DNA of 64,000 bases. It comes from Thalassomonas actiniarum. Lineage in GTDB: Bacteria > Pseudomonadota > Gammaproteobacteria > Enterobacterales > Alteromonadaceae. Every line of letters begins with the position of its first letter. Within the stretch, counting starts at the first letter, position 1. Shown here in pieces: positions 16,741 to 26,226 of this stretch. The notes under the pieces were generated by a model. That model made no database searches, was not told the origin of the DNA, and saw only the letters and a list, made by a program, of their open reading frames with translations. Made by a program: the position numbers and the translations under genes. The stretch covers positions 3,286,001-3,350,000 of the forward strand of contig NZ_CP059735.1 in assembly GCF_000948975.2 (NCBI RefSeq), written 5' to 3'.

Positions 16741-18132
16741 ATGAAAATGAATCGCAGACAATTTTTGAAAAATTCCACCGCCCTGGCCACCGCCACCGGC
16801 CTGGGCAGCTTAACGGCGGTCAGCTCTGCCCTGAGCAGTTTCAGTGCCCTGGCCGCCACGGGAGATGACTATAAGGCGCTGGTATGTGTTTTTCTCCACG
16901 GCGGCATGGACAACCATGATACCGTTTTACCTTATGATCAACCCTCTTATAACCGTTATGCGCAAATTCGCCGGTCGCTGGTCAGTCAATACCAGGGGCA
17001 AAGGGACAGAAATAATCTCTTGCCCCTGAATCCGGATAATGCTGCCGGTTTCGGCGGACGCGCTTTTGCCTTGCCGCCGCAAATGCCGGGGATCAGCAAT
17101 TTATTTGCCCAGGGCAATGCCGCCATCATAGGCAATGTCGGGCCATTGATCACCCCGGCGACACAAACGGAATTTGAACAGGAGTCGGTAGCCTTACCCA
17201 GCCGGTTATTTTCCCATAACGACCAGCAAGCCACCTGGCTTTCCAGCTCCCCCGAAGGTGCGGTTTATGGCTGGGGCGGCGCTTTTGCCGATGCCACCAT
17301 CAGCGCCGGTCAAAACAGCAACCGGGAATTTAGTGTCATCACCAGCGGCGGCAATGACCTGTTCCTCACCGGAGAGCATGCCATTCCCTACCAGATAAAT
17401 GCCGGTGAAGCACAGGAAATCAAAGCTTTAGGGGATGTTGACGATAACGAAGCGCTGGCACAGCTATTGGCCTCGCATTTTTCCGCAACAGACTTTAGCA
17501 GCAGCAATTTAGCCCAGCAGGATATTGCCGCCGCCCTGGCAAAATCCAGCGCCACCAATAACAGCTATAACCGGGCACTTGCCGGGATCGCTCCTTTAAC
17601 CACCTCCTTCCCGCAAAGTCACCTTGCCAGGCAGTTACAAGGGGTTGCCCGTACCATTGGTGCCAAAGAGACCTTAGGGGTAAAACGCCAGGTCTTTATC
17701 GTCGGCATGGGCGGTTTTGATACCCACTCAGAGCAGGCAAAAAGCTTACCCGAACTGCACGCGGCGTTAGACGGCGCCATAACCGCATTTTATACCGGCA
17801 TGCTGGAGCTTGGTCTCGGGGATAAGGTTACCTTGTTTACCGCCTCTGATTTTGGCCGAACCCTGGCGGTTAACGATGACGGTACCGACCACGGTTGGGG
17901 CGGCCATCACTTTGTCATCGGCGATGCGGTCAACGGCCGTAATATTTACGGCAATATGCCGCCGATGTCTTTTGGCCACGCTCAGGACGCCGGCAGCGGC
18001 CGCCTGATTCCCACAACCTCGGTAGAACAAATGGCGGAGCCGCTGGGTCGCTGGTTTGGCCTCACCGAGCAGCAACTGGCGCAGGCCCTGCCGAACCTGA
18101 ATAATTTCTCTTCCCGGCTGAATTTTATTTAA
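16741..18132 (+). CDS. DUF1501 family protein with Tat signal
   Basis: The 463-aa protein opens with a twin-arginine signal (NRRQFLKNSTALA) and an Ala-rich hydrophobic stretch to about residue 38, so it is exported folded by Tat. The body matches DUF1501, a sulfatase/alkaline-phosphatase-like family, with VFLHGGMDNHDTVLP near the start and a TASDFGRT...DHGWGGHHFV region near the C-terminus that probably holds metal ligands. AAGGA lies upstream of the ATG. Its partner is the preceding DUF1800 lipoprotein. Substrate unknown. Confidence 0.88.
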   Translation: MKMNRRQFLKNSTALATATGLGSLTAVSSALSSFSALAATGDDYKALVCVFLHGGMDNHDTVLPYDQPSYNRYAQIRRSLVSQYQGQRDRNNLLPLNPDNAAGFGGRAFALPPQMPGISNLFAQGNAAIIGNVGPLITPATQTEFEQESVALPSRLFSHNDQQATWLSSSPEGAVYGWGGAFADATISAGQNSNREFSVITSGGNDLFLTGEHAIPYQINAGEAQEIKALGDVDDNEALAQLLASHFSATDFSSSNLAQQDIAAALAKSSATNNSYNRALAGIAPLTTSFPQSHLARQLQGVARTIGAKETLGVKRQVFIVGMGGFDTHSEQAKSLPELHAALDGAITAFYTGMLELGLGDKVTLFTASDFGRTLAVNDDGTDHGWGGHHFVIGDAVNGRNIYGNMPPMSFGHAQDAGSGRLIPTTSVEQMAEPLGRWFGLTEQQLAQALPNLNNFSSRLNFI

Positions 18133-18180
18133 GCCACCTTTTGTACTCAATTGCAATAACACTTCATAGCAATAACAGCC

Positions 18181-18214
18181 AGGGGCAAAGTTAGCACAGT
18201 GTAACTTTGCCCCT
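18181..18214 (+). terminator. Strong hairpin after the DUF1501 gene
   Basis: A perfect 13-bp inverted repeat (AGGGGCAAAGTTA and its complement, 18181-18193 and 18202-18214) closes the DUF1800/DUF1501 unit. No long T-run follows, so factor-independent termination is likely but not certain. Confidence 0.6.
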
Positions 18215-18268
18215 GTTGCTGTTCCTTACTCAGTAACAAGCCATAAAAATAATAAAAAAGGAAAATCT

Positions 18269-18298
18269 CGGCCTGTTTCAGTGCGCTGAAGCAGGCCG
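18269..18298. promoter_or_regulatory. Hairpin in the leader of the effector candidate gene
   Basis: CGGCCTG (18269-18275) pairs with CAGGCCG (18292-18298), extended inward by TTCAG/CTGAA with one wobble pair. It lies 36 bases before the ATG of the 480-aa gene, without a T-run, so it may be an mRNA structure in the leader or an operator rather than a terminator. Confidence 0.4.
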
Positions 18299-18333
18299 GC
18301 AACTATGAAAATAAACTAAGTAAAGGAGCAATT

Positions 18334-19776
18334 ATGCTAACATCCCCCATCCAGAAGCCCACTGAAATTGCACAAACGGATTTACAGCAATTGCAGGACA
18401 CCGACACCAACAGCGGTTTTCAAGGCAGCAGCAGCGACAACACAACTTTAGGCAGCACTTCCATGTTATCCATGATGCAAACCCGGTTATCGGGCTTGAT
18501 GGACAGACTGAACCAAATGGGGCAAGGCTATGAATTTGGCGATGGTTATGATCCCAACGGTTATGCCGATATTGACAGTTTTGATCATCTTGAGGAAAGC
18601 GAGCCGACCTATAGCAACGAACAATTAAGCAAAATGCGCAAGGGGGACCATACCCTGGCGACCAAGATCAATGAGATGGACAGTCACGGCATAGAGACGA
18701 CTCAATTTGCACACAAGAAAAAAGAGCAATTGACGGAGTTTTCCAAAGACATGTGGAACCAGAAGTTTCCCAATTTCAGCATAGAACGTATGACCCATGT
18801 CAAAGATACCGCACTTGAACTCAATGAAATGCGTGATGTTTATCAGACCCTGGATGATGATGAAATACAAAGCACTATCCGCTCGACCTTAACCGGTATT
18901 GCCATGGAAGAAGCCCAGGACGCCGGTAAAAAGGTACTAAAAAAAGGAGTTGAAGCCTTCACCCACCTTGATATTGACGGCCTGGTTGCCGCCAAAGACA
19001 CTGCCGTAAAAACCGGCGATATTGCCTACCAGTTTATGACTGTCAGTGACGATACCGTACATGAATTTGCCGACAGTTTTAAAGAAATGCAAAAGGTAAA
19101 CGGCGCACAAATCCTCACCAATATGACGGTAAACAGCGGTGTTAATGCCGGCCTTAACTCCACAGGCTCTGTGTTATCAAAAGCCCCGCACCCTGTGCCC
19201 AAGGCCATCGGCTTTGGTATGCAGGGAGCTGCTAAATTAAACCAGGGAGTGACCACCTACAGCAATGTCAAAACCCTGTCCGATGTTTTTGATAAAAAAG
19301 AAGCGATGGAAAAGCAGCATCCGGGCGCTTACGACAAGATTTTAGCCGACTTAAAAGAGAGCGCCAATGCCAAGAAAGCCCAGATGAGTTCCATGCAACA
19401 AATGGACAGCCAACAGCCGGGCGACTTGCACAGTGAAGGTATGCATACTTCGGCCACTTTTGCTCAGCAAAAAGTACCGTTTTCTGCCATGGAGATGCCT
19501 TTTGGTAATTATTCACAGCAAACTTTTACCGATTACGGCAGCCAAATGCCGTTTATTTCTCAGGAAGTTGACGATGCCATGCATGAATTTTCAGATCTCA
19601 CTACCATGCTGGACCAACTGACCATGGGCTTGCACGGCCATCCCCAGGATGTGGTGGATATCACGGCATTAACCTCAGGCATAGATCTCGATGACACACA
19701 AAGCAATGCCAGTGACAGTGAAGATAACCAGGATATCCTCACGGTAGATTTTTCCGCCATGGAAGAAGTTGACTAA
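18334..19776 (+). CDS. Candidate type III secretion effector
   Basis: I do not recognise the 480-aa sequence as a known family. It looks like a secreted type III substrate: the first 60 residues are polar and disordered (rich in Ser, Thr, Gln), there is no Sec signal, and a CesT-type chaperone gene follows 39 bp downstream. A helical middle (about residues 90-330) includes a Gly-rich stretch near 265-310 that may touch membranes. The C-terminus is highly acidic with Met/Gln-rich linkers. AAAGGAGCAATT precedes the ATG. The pair lies about 23 kb from the type III island in this window. Function not assigned. Confidence 0.75.
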   Translation: MLTSPIQKPTEIAQTDLQQLQDTDTNSGFQGSSSDNTTLGSTSMLSMMQTRLSGLMDRLNQMGQGYEFGDGYDPNGYADIDSFDHLEESEPTYSNEQLSKMRKGDHTLATKINEMDSHGIETTQFAHKKKEQLTEFSKDMWNQKFPNFSIERMTHVKDTALELNEMRDVYQTLDDDEIQSTIRSTLTGIAMEEAQDAGKKVLKKGVEAFTHLDIDGLVAAKDTAVKTGDIAYQFMTVSDDTVHEFADSFKEMQKVNGAQILTNMTVNSGVNAGLNSTGSVLSKAPHPVPKAIGFGMQGAAKLNQGVTTYSNVKTLSDVFDKKEAMEKQHPGAYDKILADLKESANAKKAQMSSMQQMDSQQPGDLHSEGMHTSATFAQQKVPFSAMEMPFGNYSQQTFTDYGSQMPFISQEVDDAMHEFSDLTTMLDQLTMGLHGHPQDVVDITALTSGIDLDDTQSNASDSEDNQDILTVDFSAMEEVD

Positions 19777-19815
19777 GCCATAAGCAAACCGGCAATAATT
19801 TTTTGGAGAAAAAAT

Positions 19816-20307
19816 ATGCTCACGTATTTAAATAGCAAGATTTTACCTCAAATCGCCAAGCTGCTGGGGATTAACGATTTAACCCTGGATGCCAGCGGCG
19901 CCTGTACTTTGCTGCTTGGCAGCGGCAAACGTTTTTTTATCAAATGCAACCAGGAAAGCCGCAGGTTATATTTTTATGCCCAGGTGCTGACCCTGGAAAA
20001 TAATAAAAACCGCCCGGTTGACAATGCCCTGCTGAAAAATCTGCTTAAGTTGAATCTCAACCACAGCGGCCGCGATCAGGGGGTATTGGCAGCCGACGAG
20101 GCGCATGAGGATACCCAGGTGCTCTACCAGAGATTTCTGGAGGAGTCCGATTGTACTATTGAAACTGTCCGTCTTGTTATGGAAGATACCCTGACAGAGG
20201 CGGAAGCGATTTACTCCACCCTAAATCTGATTGAAATCGATGATTATGTTGCCGAAGCTTTGCCCGAGGGACCGGCATTAGGCGATGAACATTTTTTGAA
20301 GATTTAA
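19816..20307 (+). CDS. CesT/Tir-type type III secretion chaperone
   Basis: The 163-aa acidic protein has the class I chaperone pattern: an N-terminal helix (LPQIAKLLGI), alternating strands with a central hydrophobic RLYFYAQVLTL, and a helical C-terminus rich in Glu and Asp. Such small dimeric proteins hold one effector ready for export. Its immediate neighbour is the 480-aa effector candidate, which it most likely serves. The order effector-then-chaperone is reversed compared with the three pairs in the 41-56 kb region. Confidence 0.72.
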   Translation: MLTYLNSKILPQIAKLLGINDLTLDASGACTLLLGSGKRFFIKCNQESRRLYFYAQVLTLENNKNRPVDNALLKNLLKLNLNHSGRDQGVLAADEAHEDTQVLYQRFLEESDCTIETVRLVMEDTLTEAEAIYSTLNLIEIDDYVAEALPEGPALGDEHFLKI

Positions 20308-20327
20308 TTTTCGGTATTTCGCCCTAA

Positions 20328-20362
20328 GCGGATGCACAGCCCTTTTTTCGGCAGGCATCCGC
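20328..20362. terminator. Hairpin between convergent genes
   Basis: GCGGATGC (20328-20335) and GCATCCGC (20355-20362) form an 8-bp stem between the plus-strand chaperone and the minus-strand GST gene. It could serve both directions; T-runs are weak. Confidence 0.5.
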
Positions 20363-20393
20363 CTTCTTGCTAACGCAAAGGCGCTAACAGCAA

Positions 20394-21005
20394 CTATTCA
20401 TTTTCCGTGGCATAAGCCCTTTGTACTGCGGGACGCACCCGGATCCTTTCATAAAAGGCGCTCAGGTTCTCGTAACTTGACAGCGGACAGCTCAGTGCGT
20501 CGGTCCAGCCAAGCATGGCAAAGAGATAAAAATCGATAAAACTGACCTGCTCTCCCAAAAGATAACTTCTGCTGGCAAGATGTTTATCAATAAAAATAAA
20601 CATCTCCTGGATTTCCTCATCCGCCACTTCATAGACTTCATCGGCTGCCGGCTCGGACTTGACATAAGCGCCGGGGGCAAATGCCCGGCAATAACTGCGG
20701 TGCAACCCGGCGGAAAGTATGTTCATCCACTGATAAAATTCACCGCGGGCCTTACCGGTTTCCGGTCTGAGACTGGATGTTGGAAAATGATCGGCTAAAT
20801 AGTTAAGAATCGCCACCCCTTCGGTAAGGATCAAATCATCGTCAATCAACACCGGCACAGTCGCCAGCGGATTAACCTCCAGTAATTCCGGGCTGACCTC
20901 TTCGCCGATATTTACCCTCAGGGGCTTAAAGTCGGCATTAAGCTCTTCCAGTGAAATATGAATCGCCAGCGAACAGGCGTCCGGCGCATAATATAATTTA
21001 TACAT
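20394..21005 (-). CDS. Glutathione S-transferase
   Basis: The 203-aa protein has a thioredoxin-like N-terminal domain opening with KLYYAPDACSLAIHISLEE, where the tyrosine or serine region near residues 4-12 would activate glutathione, and the TVPVLIDD cis-proline segment. The C-terminal helical domain carries the usual FIDFYLFAML...W signature. The opening resembles beta-class bacterial GSTs. It would conjugate or reduce electrophiles in the cytoplasm. AAGGGATATATT precedes the ATG. It lies downstream of the radical SAM gene and could be co-transcribed with it (75-bp gap). Confidence 0.9.
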   Translation of the reverse strand: MYKLYYAPDACSLAIHISLEELNADFKPLRVNIGEEVSPELLEVNPLATVPVLIDDDLILTEGVAILNYLADHFPTSSLRPETGKARGEFYQWMNILSAGLHRSYCRAFAPGAYVKSEPAADEVYEVADEEIQEMFIFIDKHLASRSYLLGEQVSFIDFYLFAMLGWTDALSCPLSSYENLSAFYERIRVRPAVQRAYATENE

Positions 21006-21080
21006 AATATATCCCTTAAAATGTCATTAAAGGCAGCAAGCCTTGTTGATGCTTGCTGCGGTTAATAGAAAGTTAATCTG

Positions 21081-22271
21081 TTAGTGGTTGGCAACCAGCC
21101 CGGTTTCAGCACGGTTATTTTCAGAAACGAAATCGAGAATATTAAACTCGGTATTGGCTTCTACCCGCTCAAAAGTATCCCTGGGCATCCGGGTATCGGA
21201 AATTCTGAACTGGGCCACTTTTTCATTGTTGGGCATCATTTCTGGGTCATTGAGATAACCGCCCACTTCCGGTGTTCCCGGGGCCAGACAACCAAGCAAG
21301 GGCATCACCTGGTCCTGCAACTCGCGGGTTTCACGCGTGGTCATCATCACCGCACTTTCCGGGGCAACAAAGGCCAAAGTGGCGATCACGCGCACTAAAG
21401 CGTCATCCTGGACCAGTTTTTTATTCGAGGTGCCCAGGGCCGGGTTTAACCTCGGCAGGGAGAAAAACACGGTTTTTGCCGTGGTGCTCATCAAGTACTT
21501 GGCATGGGCGATCAGGCCGGCAACTTCCTCGCCGACATCCTTATTAACTCCCAATAATGAACCTATCTGGTGGGAAACAAAACCCATTTTCGACCAGGAG
21601 TCATGGGAGTCGATGCGGTTTTTGAAGTTTGCCTTAAAGGCATCTCCTTCCTGGGCCATAAACCGGGTATACATGGTTTCGTTATAGGTTTCCTGATTGA
21701 CACACATCGCCACCCTGTGCCTGTCTTCGGGTTTGATAAAGTCGGCAATAATTTCCATATATTCCGGCTGCAGGCTGCCGATATTCATATAAACGGTTTT
21801 GAAACCGAAATCCAGGGCGCGGCGCAGTGCATAGCCGACAATAAAAGCATTGGCGCTGCGGGCAAAACCGTCGTTATATTCACCGGTTAAAAAAGCCACC
21901 CCGCGCATATGTTGCTGCTCGTACAGGAATTTCAGCTGCTCATCTATCATCGAAGGGGTGGAAAACTGGCGCACCAGGCTGTCATTATTCTTGCGCATGC
22001 CACACATCTTACATTCGCCGTCACAGTGATTGGTCAGGTAAATAGGCACAAAACCTATGATGTTATTTTTACGGTAAGCTTTTTTCCTGCGCTTCCCCGC
22101 CTCGATTAATGCTTCGGTGCTGATATCATTATTATTGTAAATTGACAGTGCGGTTGCCGCCGCAACATCCGGGTCTTTGATGATTTTTGTCGTGGACAGA
22201 TCGATATGATCAATATCTGCGGCAAGGGTTTTCACTTTTTCATAGTTCAAGACATCTGTATAGAACGACAT
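21081..22271 (-). CDS. NosL/ThiH-family radical SAM enzyme (aromatic amino acid lyase-like)
   Basis: The 396-aa enzyme has the radical SAM cluster motif CDGECKMC (Cys83, 87, 90) within FVPIYLTNHCDGECKMCGMRKNN. It belongs to the ThiH/HydG/NosL group, with VNQETYNETMYTRFM and a FFSLPRLNPA segment. Compared from memory, the MCGMRK run, RGVAFLTGEY, VYMNIGS and the C-terminal QFRISDTRMPRD resemble NosL (3-methyl-2-indolate synthase) more than ThiH. These enzymes fragment aromatic amino acids using a 5'-deoxyadenosyl radical. No thiamine, hydrogenase-maturation or thiopeptide genes are adjacent, so the substrate is open. AAGGAGAAAGGA lies before the ATG. Confidence 0.8.
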   Translation of the reverse strand: MSFYTDVLNYEKVKTLAADIDHIDLSTTKIIKDPDVAAATALSIYNNNDISTEALIEAGKRRKKAYRKNNIIGFVPIYLTNHCDGECKMCGMRKNNDSLVRQFSTPSMIDEQLKFLYEQQHMRGVAFLTGEYNDGFARSANAFIVGYALRRALDFGFKTVYMNIGSLQPEYMEIIADFIKPEDRHRVAMCVNQETYNETMYTRFMAQEGDAFKANFKNRIDSHDSWSKMGFVSHQIGSLLGVNKDVGEEVAGLIAHAKYLMSTTAKTVFFSLPRLNPALGTSNKKLVQDDALVRVIATLAFVAPESAVMMTTRETRELQDQVMPLLGCLAPGTPEVGGYLNDPEMMPNNEKVAQFRISDTRMPRDTFERVEANTEFNILDFVSENNRAETGLVANH

Positions 22272-22551
22272 TCCTTTCTCCTTGGTTCCATATAACTCTA
22301 CCGACAGCCTATGAAATGAAAACTCATTTCAACAATAGAAAGCTTTTAGCCCTTTCGGGCAACATCAGTTTAAGAGCACACACTCCGTGTTCTTTTCCTA
22401 CCCGGCTTTTGTATGCCTTTGCGCCTTTGCGCGCAACATATAAACAGCGAGAGGGCGATAAACGAGCACAACACTTGATCGAGGTCAATAAATGGTCAAC
22501 CAGTTAGCAGGCATTTAGCAGACAGAACAAAGTGAAACTTAAGGCAATGGC

Positions 22552-25500
22552 TTAATCAAGACTGCCGAGACTGGCCAATAAACGCTGCAACTCCTGCTCA
22601 AGTTGTACCAGGGCATCTTCTGCTATTTCTACCGGCTGCTGTGCCAGGCCTTTATCGATATCGGCGGCCAGGCGGGATATGGTGAGGGCGCCGATATTGC
22701 CGGCAACCCCCTTGAGGTTATGGCTGATAGCTTTTGCTTTGCCATAGTTATGATTTTGGATGGCGTCTTTGAGCTCCGGGCTGATATGGCGAAATTTTTT
22801 GGCAAACTGCACCACAAGTTTTTCCAGCAAAGGGCGTTTGCCAAGGCAGCTGCTTAATCCTGCCTGCAAATCTATCCCCTCAACCCGTCGCTGATTGATC
22901 ATTAACACGGCTTCACGCTCCAAAGTGTCTTGCTGTTGCCCCTTTGGCGTAGTATGGTTCGGCCTCAGCCACTTGGCCAGTACCGCATAAAAGTTTTGCG
23001 CATCCAGGGGTTTGGTCAGATAATCACTCATGCCGATGCTCAAACCGACCTCCCTGTCACCTACCATGGCACTGGCGGTTAAGGCAATAATAGGCAGCTG
23101 CTGCCAGTCGGGGTTTTTGCGGATGATTTTAGTGGCTGTAACACCGTCCATTACCGGCATCTGGATATCCATCAGCACCAGATCATAAGCATGCTGTTCT
23201 AAGGCAGTGATTGCCGCCTTACCGTCTGCGACCGCTGTTATTTTTATACCGCTGTCAGCCAGCAATTCCATCACGATTTCCTGGTTGATGTCATTATCTT
23301 CTGCCAGCAGTACCTGTTTGTCCCGCCAGGCAGGTGATACCGGTTGCGGCAGTGCCTTGGGTTTATCCACAACCTCTTGTTCGCCGCACACCGCCCGGTA
23401 TAACCGGGAATAATAAATCGGCTTTTTCAGGTCATATCCGGTATAACTTGCCAGTTGCTCCGGCATAGCCTGGCCTGAGGTCAATAAATAAACCGGTATT
23501 CTCTTATCCCCCGGGGCCAGGGAGTCAGAGCGTTGACCGAGTCGCTCGATAAAGTCGATCACCGCCGCCGGGGTCAGCACAGGGTCGAAGGAATTATCAA
23601 TCAGGATCAAGTCGATATCCTGGAGCTTATCCGCTAAACCATGGACTGAATTTGCACGGCTTACAGGTATGTCGAACACCGCTAAGGTATTTGCCATACT
23701 TGTGATGGTTTTCTTGTCTGTACCGATCAGCAGCACCTGCGGCATCCAGCTTTGCTGCGGCACTGCCGGTGCGGGGGCAAGCGCCATGGGGATCTTGACG
23801 GTCACACTTGTGCCGACATTTTCCTTACTGCTGAGCACTAACTCCCCTCCCATCAAAGACGCCAACTCTTTACAAATCACCAGGCCAAGACCCGAGCCGC
23901 CAAAACGGCGGGTAATAGAAACATCTGCCTGGCTAAAGGAATGAAACAAGTTTTTTTGTGCCGCTTTGCTGATACCTATGCCGGTATCTTCCACGGTAAT
24001 TGCCAGGGTCACCATATCCTGTTTGCTCGAAACGGCTTTAAAAGTCACGGTGACATAACCCTGGCTGGTAAATTTGATGCCGTTGCTAACCAGGTTTAAC
24101 AGGATCTGTCCCAGGCGCAGCATATCTCCGGTATAATAAAGCGGCAGCGGCGGTTGCAAGTCAAACAGCAACTGTATTTGCTTATCCCTGGCCTTAGGTC
24201 CTGCCAGCATAGCCAGTTGCGATAACAGGCCGTCGATGGCAAATGATTTGCGCTCGAGATCGAGTTTGCCTGCTTCTATTTTAGAAAAATCCAAAATATC
24301 ATTGATAATTTGCAATAAAAAATTTGCCGAGCTATGGACCTTAGTCAGGTAATTGTGTTGTTTGGTGTTTAGTGGAGTTTGCAGGCAAAGTTTCGACATA
24401 TTGATAATGGCATTAAGCGGAGTCCTGATTTCATGACTCATATTGGCTAAAAAGGCACTTTTTGAGCGGTTTGCCGCCTCGGCATTATAGATGGTCTCCT
24501 GCAATTGCTGATTGGCCCGGTACAGCTCCTCACTGCTTTGTGCCACCGACTTTTTTAGTCCCCGGTTAAGATTAAGTACCGTTGTCACCACCAAAAGGGC
24601 AAGCACGACAAAGAAAATTGCGGTGCGCAGGTAAAACGCCTCCCGGGGTGCCTGTTTAAAATAATCCTGATAATGGAATCCGGTTAAATCGCCTGATTCT
24701 GGCGCCAGGCCTTTTTCCTGATAGATTTTCGAGATCTGCTTAAAGCGTCCCATATTGATATTGCCAAGCTCGGTCAATAACGGCCTGATCACCCGCCGGG
24801 TAGCCTGGGCTTCATATGTCAGCGCAGCCCGGCTTTTTTGGCTGTGATAATCCGTTAACAGCCAGCCGATCACTTGCTGTGGATTTTCCAGGGCATATTG
24901 CCAGCCGCGGATACTGGCTTTTCTGAAGGCAAGTACCAGTTCAGGATCCTGTTCAAGCAAACTTTGCGAGGTAAACAGCAGATCGCCGTAAAAGTCGATA
25001 CCGTAATTGATGGGATTGGCGATATTCACCTCTATGCCTTTTTGTTTATAGAGGAAAGGCTGATCTGTGATATAGGCGGAAATAACATCGGTATCCCCTT
25101 TGATCAGCGCCATATCATCAAAACTATGGGGCAAATACTGGTAATCACCGGGCTTTAGCCCGACTTCATAGAATAAGGCGGCGATCATGGCATCATTGAC
25201 CCCTTTTTGATACATGATGCGTTTGCCGACAAAATCCAGCGGCGATACCATTTGCTGCTCGGCCAGGCTGATCAGCACCATAGGGGAGTTTTGAAAAATG
25301 CAGGCCAGTACCACCACAGGTTTGCCATTGAGTTTATGCAGGGCTAAACTCGAGTCCGAGATGCCAAAATGAGCACTTCCGGCCAGCACTTCAGCCACCG
25401 GGGTTGAGTTGATATCCCGGGGCAAGATAGTGACCCTCATGCCGGCATCGCGATAATAGCCCATTTTTTGTGCGGCATAATAGCCGGCAAACTGAAACTG

Positions 25501-25626
25501 GTGAAACCATTTCAGACGCAGCACAACTTCACGGTCCTGGCTCTGCTGAGCCTGTAAAAGCACAGGCAAAGCACATAATCCGCCAAGGAGTAAGGCACGA
25601 AAAAATGTGATCAACGGGCTACACAT
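22552..25626 (-). CDS. Hybrid sensor histidine kinase with NMT1/THI5-like periplasmic domain
   Basis: This large protein (1024 aa from the ATG used) reads in order: signal segment (to about residue 25), SsuA/THI5-like binding domain (about 30-320, with LRLKWFHQFQFAGYYAA), membrane helix (about 334-352), HisKA with SHEIRTPLN, HATPase with ILLNLVSNGIKFT and GGSGLGL, a degenerate receiver-like domain, a true receiver (VLLAEDNDIN; phospho-Asp in LMDIQMPVMDG), and a C-terminal Hpt domain (ISHNLKGVAGNIG). It should sense a small periplasmic ligand, perhaps a pyrimidine or sulfonate-like compound, and pass phosphate to an unlinked regulator. A GTG 12 codons upstream (25662) is an alternative start. 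Confidence 0.92.
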   Translation of the reverse strand: MCSPLITFFRALLLGGLCALPVLLQAQQSQDREVVLRLKWFHQFQFAGYYAAQKMGYYRDAGMRVTILPRDINSTPVAEVLAGSAHFGISDSSLALHKLNGKPVVVLACIFQNSPMVLISLAEQQMVSPLDFVGKRIMYQKGVNDAMIAALFYEVGLKPGDYQYLPHSFDDMALIKGDTDVISAYITDQPFLYKQKGIEVNIANPINYGIDFYGDLLFTSQSLLEQDPELVLAFRKASIRGWQYALENPQQVIGWLLTDYHSQKSRAALTYEAQATRRVIRPLLTELGNINMGRFKQISKIYQEKGLAPESGDLTGFHYQDYFKQAPREAFYLRTAIFFVVLALLVVTTVLNLNRGLKKSVAQSSEELYRANQQLQETIYNAEAANRSKSAFLANMSHEIRTPLNAIINMSKLCLQTPLNTKQHNYLTKVHSSANFLLQIINDILDFSKIEAGKLDLERKSFAIDGLLSQLAMLAGPKARDKQIQLLFDLQPPLPLYYTGDMLRLGQILLNLVSNGIKFTSQGYVTVTFKAVSSKQDMVTLAITVEDTGIGISKAAQKNLFHSFSQADVSITRRFGGSGLGLVICKELASLMGGELVLSSKENVGTSVTVKIPMALAPAPAVPQQSWMPQVLLIGTDKKTITSMANTLAVFDIPVSRANSVHGLADKLQDIDLILIDNSFDPVLTPAAVIDFIERLGQRSDSLAPGDKRIPVYLLTSGQAMPEQLASYTGYDLKKPIYYSRLYRAVCGEQEVVDKPKALPQPVSPAWRDKQVLLAEDNDINQEIVMELLADSGIKITAVADGKAAITALEQHAYDLVLMDIQMPVMDGVTATKIIRKNPDWQQLPIIALTASAMVGDREVGLSIGMSDYLTKPLDAQNFYAVLAKWLRPNHTTPKGQQQDTLEREAVLMINQRRVEGIDLQAGLSSCLGKRPLLEKLVVQFAKKFRHISPELKDAIQNHNYGKAKAISHNLKGVAGNIGALTISRLAADIDKGLAQQPVEIAEDALVQLEQELQRLLASLGSLD

Positions 25627-25815
25627 ATTATCTCTGGGAGCTGGCCTGATGGCATCAAACACTAACGTTTGCTAGCAGGTGTTGCTATACAGTATAGAAG
25701 ACTGTCGGATCGGCTCTTAATGACAGAAACCGGTCCTTGCCGGTAAGCAGAAACCATCGCCCAAGCATAACCTTCCTGCCATTTAGCATCTGTGAGACAT
25801 TGGCTTTACCCTCAA

Positions 25816-26196
25816 TCAAGATAAGGCATAAAACAAAAATGCAGCGAACGCCATTGCCAGCAATCCGCCAAATGGGTGCCATTTTTTTGCCCGGGATAAA
25901 AACCATAACATCAGCCGGCTGAATTTACGCCGCCCGATAATGAGCAAAATAATGGCAGCGGTAATGGCCAAAGCGCCAACAAAGGCAATCACAAGCGGAA
26001 ACTTTGTTTTTTCGGCAACAAAAAGCAGCAACACACCCAATATCAAGCGGAAAAAAACCGCTACCAGATGTAAGAGCGGATCGGCGGTATGTTTTTCAAG
26101 AAATTGGAAAAAATCATTCGGCCTGAATACAATAACGATCCCGGTTGCAAAAATCGTCAGAAAAAAAACGCGCAATACCAGCAGTATAAAATCCAT
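25816..26196 (-). CDS. Small integral membrane protein
   Basis: The 126-aa protein is almost entirely hydrophobic with four probable membrane helices, separated by a short loop with RPNDFF near the N-terminus and a basic RRKFSRLMLWFLSRAKK segment before the last helix. The start chosen has GGGGAA upstream; an in-frame TTG at 26220 is less likely. I do not recognise a family with certainty. It follows the P-type ATPase gene by about 30 bp on the same strand and may be in its operon. Confidence 0.68.
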   Translation of the reverse strand: MDFILLVLRVFFLTIFATGIVIVFRPNDFFQFLEKHTADPLLHLVAVFFRLILGVLLLFVAEKTKFPLVIAFVGALAITAAIILLIIGRRKFSRLMLWFLSRAKKWHPFGGLLAMAFAAFLFYALS

Positions 26197-26226
26197 ATTA
26201 TTTTCCCCATAACCAATCAACAGTTA

